Assembly (NCBI GenBank): GCA_030144725.1 | Contig: JASKMD010000030.1 | Span: forward strand, 2,739,045-2,803,044 | DNA from: Haematococcus lacustris | Lineage: Eukaryota; Chlorophyta; Chlorophyceae; Chlamydomonadales; Haematococcaceae | Length of the DNA stretch: 64,000 bases | Reading direction: 5' to 3' | Shown here: piece by piece, positions 61,002-64,000 of the stretch | Layout of the letters: every line of letters starts with the position of its first letter | How positions within the stretch are numbered: position 1 is the first letter of the stretch | Translations under genes and position numbers: made by a program | Notes under the pieces: model-generated | What the model was told of the DNA's origin: nothing | The model's database searches: none | Seen by the model: only the letters and a program-made list of their open reading frames with translations

Positions 61002-61625
61002 CCGCTGCAGGTTGGCATGACCAGCCGTATGACACAGCGATGCAAGCTACACATGTTGACATGCAGGCTGCCAAGCTACATGCCGCTCAGCCCCACCACC
61101 ACCTGCCAGCCCTGACCGCTGCAGGTTGGCATGCCCACCCATATGACACAGCGATGCAAGCTACACATGTTGACATGCAGGCTGCCAAGCTACATGCCGC
61201 TCAGCCCCACCACCACCTGCCAGCCCTGACCGCTGCAGGTTGGCATGCTCACCCATATGACACAGCGATGCAAGCTACACATGTTGACATGCAGGCTGAC
61301 AAGCTACATGCCGCTCAGCCCCACCACCACCTGCCAGCCCTGACCGCTGCAGGTTGGCATGCCCACCCATATGACACAGCGATGCAAGCTACACATGCTG
61401 ACATGCAGGCCGACAAGCTTCATGCCGCTCAGCCCCACCACCACCTGCCAGCCATGACCGCTGCAGGTTGGCATGACCAGCCGTATGACACAGCGATGCA
61501 AGCTACACATGTTGACATGCAGGCTGACAAGCTACATGCCGCCCAGCCCTACCACCACCTGCCAGCCCTGACCGCTGCAGGTTGGCATGCCCACCCATAT
61601 GACACAGATATGTTATACATACATG
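60959..61625 (+). repeat. 114-bp coding tandem repeat (38-residue unit)
   Basis: One partial unit (60959-61039), five full units (61040-61609), then a decayed start of another. Each full unit encodes M-Q-A-T-H-V-D-M-Q, then K-L-H-A-A-Q-P, a His run, L-P-A-L-T-A-A-G-W-H and P-Y-D-T-A. Because 114 is divisible by three, the frame is kept, and each unit supplies an in-frame Met. Confidence 0.95.
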
Positions 61626-63676
61626 CTGACATGCAAGACACCCATCAACAACCATATCCTCCTCACCAACGACCACAGCCCACACACATCGGGATAATCT
61701 TAAGACAACAAGACAAACTGGTGAATGTGCTTATGCTCATTTTGATATGCACACACTTGCTTACCACTCTCTATCAACGCATGAACCACCCCCTAAAGCC
61801 AACAATAAAGGATTCCAAACGTTGCCTCAAGAAGCACAAGAAATTACTTAGCCGTATCAGAGCGACGGTTAGAACCACATGTTATAACCTTATGACAGGG
61901 ATAGACGGTACTCAAGCAGCCTCTTGTGCCCTCTGCAAGCTGGCCAACAGGTTTCACCTCTCCACACACGGCGCCAACAGCAGCCACCCTTTCACAGTCA
62001 ACCAGTTCAATAGCACGCTGCATGTTTATTGCACCTACCAGGTTGCAGTGAATAGCAATGAAACAGAAAAGACACCTTGCACCGGGGACCCCCTATCTGC
62101 CGCCCGGGCCACCTTCAACCCCATAGCTGTCGCAAGAGCTGTCTACGTGGCCTGGCTGTTACTAGCCGCTGGGGATGTTGAAGCTAATCCAGGCCCAACC
62201 ATCAAGCACTTTAAGCAAGACAAAGATAGCTCGGAATGCCAGATCTACTCCCTGAACAATGCTGCGGGACATGAATGGGTCACCACGCATGACATAGACA
62301 ATTTTTACGAGACCAGGCTCCCTCAACTAACTGACCACCTTGAGCGCGGCGCATGGCTGATGGCACGAGGCGTTGATGGCTATTCCGACGAAGTCATTGA
62401 AATGTACCTACGTACCCATTACGGACTTACAGTACAAAGCATTGCCCAACTCAACCAACCCAGTGATTGGTCCGCTGATAATCTAGGGCACCTCGCTGGC
62501 CAGTACGGCACACACACGTTCTTGTGCAAAAAGCCAGGCCACAGCATGGCCATGAAGTGCATGAACGGCACATGGAACTTGCTGGACTCCATGAAAACGA
62601 CACCTACACCTCTCTCGCACATCCCTGCTGCAACCAAGCGGACTATGCACCAACTCTTTATCATCACGCCCAATACCCGCTCACGAGAGCAGATACGCCG
62701 ATGCGAGGAAAAGGGCATCCATCACATCATCAGCCATGTGGAGCAGACAGGCGATCATGATTCCAACCCAACCCACCACCCCACACATATGTACATGGAA
62801 GGGCAATACGAAGAGTGTTGCCTAGTACATGCATTGAACATGGCCATGGGAAAGAAATACATAGACTACCACGCTGTCATTGACCACTGCAAGCAGTTAA
62901 AAGAGCACCTGCAACACCTTGCACAAAAAGCACGAGAAGAAGGATATGCTATCCGAACCCTCACAACCGACCACATCTATAGCGAGAAAGGCAAGTTTTC
63001 CACCGACACACTGAACCACTACCTGTACCGCAAACACCATGAGGCACGCACATACTTGCACCCAGCAACAACCTACCTACCAACCCACGGTATCACACCG
63101 GAAACAATCACCACAACCATCGCAAGCACCGGCGCGACAAACACGGATGCTGTCCTCTTACTATCACACCACCATGCAACTGTCATCAAACATACGCAAC
63201 ATGGTTGGTACCAGCTGGACTCACTCAACCGGGGGCCAAAGCCACTTTCCACACCTAACGACTGGAGGCGCCTCCAAGGGAACCTGCTCACCATTTGCAC
63301 AGGCAACGTGAAACACACAAGATTCATTAGAAGGGAGATCTGGATAGCGGACCCGCTGGAGGCCACCACCACATCAGCGCTAGCAGCACACTTCCAAGAC
63401 CACATCGACCCAATAGACCTGACCAAAGACAACACAACGACAAGGGAGACCACCGCCCCCCTGCACGTGACCACCAATAATGTTGAAAACAACTACACAC
63501 TAAACAACAAGCGCAGACCTACGAAAGACACCACCCCACTACGTGAAGAACCTGCCCCGGCACGACAGCGCCAGGACACTCCCGAGGTCACCCTCCGCCC
63601 GCCGATACCTCAGGGCCAGCCACGTACCAATCGATCCACCACGCCTCTCGATAATACCACCACTCACAGGAATTAG
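61040..63676 (+). CDS. ORF2: polyprotein with 2A peptide and two Josephin-like cysteine-protease domains, 878 residues
   Basis: The frame is open from 60,947; 61,040 is the first ATG. Layout: residues 1-190 are five 38-residue repeats; about 225-250 is a hydrophobic segment (L-M-L-I-L-I-C-T-H-L-L); 250-370 is Cys/Lys-rich. At 370-386 a hydrophobic run leads into G-D-V-E-A-N-P-G-P, matching the D-x-E-x-N-P-G-P 2A consensus, where the ribosome skips the Gly385-Pro386 bond. Then come two domains with Josephin spacing. In the first, Cys400 (C-Q-I-Y-S-L-N-N), His501 and Asp516 (W-N-L-L-D-S). In the second, Cys594 (C-L-V-H-A-L-N), His712 and Asp727 (W-Y-Q-L-D-S-L-N-R-G-P). Josephins are ubiquitin-cleaving cysteine proteases; the usual last residue is Asn. 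The remaining ~130 residues are charged and disordered, with no polymerase domain. Confidence 0.8.
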   Translation: MQATHVDMQAAKLHAAQPHHHLPALTAAGWHAHPYDTAMQATHVDMQAAKLHAAQPHHHLPALTAAGWHAHPYDTAMQATHVDMQADKLHAAQPHHHLPALTAAGWHAHPYDTAMQATHADMQADKLHAAQPHHHLPAMTAAGWHDQPYDTAMQATHVDMQADKLHAAQPYHHLPALTAAGWHAHPYDTDMLYIHADMQDTHQQPYPPHQRPQPTHIGIILRQQDKLVNVLMLILICTHLLTTLYQRMNHPLKPTIKDSKRCLKKHKKLLSRIRATVRTTCYNLMTGIDGTQAASCALCKLANRFHLSTHGANSSHPFTVNQFNSTLHVYCTYQVAVNSNETEKTPCTGDPLSAARATFNPIAVARAVYVAWLLLAAGDVEANPGPTIKHFKQDKDSSECQIYSLNNAAGHEWVTTHDIDNFYETRLPQLTDHLERGAWLMARGVDGYSDEVIEMYLRTHYGLTVQSIAQLNQPSDWSADNLGHLAGQYGTHTFLCKKPGHSMAMKCMNGTWNLLDSMKTTPTPLSHIPAATKRTMHQLFIITPNTRSREQIRRCEEKGIHHIISHVEQTGDHDSNPTHHPTHMYMEGQYEECCLVHALNMAMGKKYIDYHAVIDHCKQLKEHLQHLAQKAREEGYAIRTLTTDHIYSEKGKFSTDTLNHYLYRKHHEARTYLHPATTYLPTHGITPETITTTIASTGATNTDAVLLLSHHHATVIKHTQHGWYQLDSLNRGPKPLSTPNDWRRLQGNLLTICTGNVKHTRFIRREIWIADPLEATTTSALAAHFQDHIDPIDLTKDNTTTRETTAPLHVTTNNVENNYTLNNKRRPTKDTTPLREEPAPARQRQDTPEVTLRPPIPQGQPRTNRSTTPLDNTTTHRN

Positions 63677-63689
63677 CAGCGATAACTGC

Positions 63690-64000
63690 GCAGTATCCAT
63701 GGTAACTGCGCTGTTTTTTATGATACTGCGCTGCTTATCATGGATACTGCGCTGCCTATCATGGATACTGCGCTGTAATCCATGGATACTGCTCAGTCAA
63801 CCATGGATACTGCTCAGTCACCCATGGATACTGCTCAGTCAACCATGGATACTGCTCAGTTTACCATGGATACTGCTCAGTTTACCATGGATACTGCTCA
63901 GTGAACTATGGATACTGCTCAGTCAACCATGGATACTGCTCAGTCAACCATGGATACTGCGCTGTCAACCATGGATACTGCTCAGTCAACTATGGATACT
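63690..64000 (+). repeat. 20-bp minisatellite CCATGGATACTGCTCAGTCA
   Basis: About 15 units with variants (CTGCGCTG in the first units, CTGCTCAG later) start about 20 bp after the ORF2 stop and continue past the window edge. It could be the 3' tail of the element or a local satellite. Confidence 0.93.

Larger units (their letters stand above)
60303..64000 (+). mobile_element. Retroelement-like unit with 2A polyprotein (runs to the right edge)
   Basis: Two overlapping ORFs, a Pro-rich coiled-coil protein then a long polyprotein with a 2A site and protease-like domains, followed by a minisatellite. 2A peptides near the N-terminus of a long ORF, and cysteine proteases, are both known from some non-LTR retrotransposons; algal Dualen/RandI elements carry a protease domain. 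No reverse transcriptase or nuclease is visible before the window ends, so the assignment rests on analogy. Confidence 0.5.

Noticed and set aside
61040..63676. Polyprotein of an integrated RNA virus
   Set aside because: A 2A plus protease could suggest this, but no helicase, polymerase or capsid domain is present, and the coiled-coil ORF1 and tandem repeats fit a retroelement better.

Overview
The window looks like nuclear DNA of a chlorophycean green alga. A volvocalean such as Haematococcus is a guess from gene content and style; nothing here proves the species. It is GC-rich, has many short introns (several with GC-AG borders), a plastid fibrillin, an FTR1-type iron permease, and heavy loads of microsatellites and transposons. 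Three runs of exactly 500 N mark scaffold gaps, two of them against collapsed pentanucleotide arrays. I rebuilt splice models by hand from frame continuity and GT/GC-AG borders.

Host genes, left to right: a nuclear protein with a SUMO-interaction motif (minus, runs off the left edge); a helicase-associated (HA) domain protein (plus); NAC-beta/BTF3 copy A (plus); a small membrane protein (minus); a membrane-anchored TPR-like protein (minus); a CCDC24-like coiled-coil protein (minus); a plastid-lipid-associated protein (PAP/fibrillin, minus); an unrecognised 228-residue protein (plus); FTR1 (plus); an unknown ORF (minus); a plastid-type NAD(P)-binding Rossmann protein (minus); NAC-beta copy B (plus); and IMP3 of the U3 snoRNP (minus). 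NAC-beta A and B lie in a 2 kb direct duplication about 34.9 kb apart. The apparent last exon of fibrillin sits on the other strand about 11 kb away, which implies rearrangement or misassembly.

Three mobile systems stand out. (1) A Fanzor (eukaryotic TnpB-like, predicted RNA-guided nuclease) element lies antisense in fibrillin intron 3, and at least five decayed copies are scattered through the window, one of them in an intron of the 228-residue gene. A conserved block follows the stop codon in several copies and is a candidate guide-RNA scaffold. (2) Two copies of a TIR transposon (2.5 and 4.0 kb) begin TCAG and end CTGA, each bounded by a perfect 7-bp target duplication; they carry an unfamiliar coiled-coil protein. 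(3) At the right edge, a retroelement-like unit has a coiled-coil ORF overlapping an 878-residue ORF. The long ORF has five 38-residue repeats, a hydrophobic segment, a canonical 2A peptide, and two tandem Josephin-like cysteine-protease domains. It ends in a 20-bp minisatellite, and no reverse transcriptase is visible before the window ends.

The giant Gly-Gln-Val-Arg-Ser ORFs over the pentamer arrays are artefacts of a repeat with no stop codon in any forward frame.
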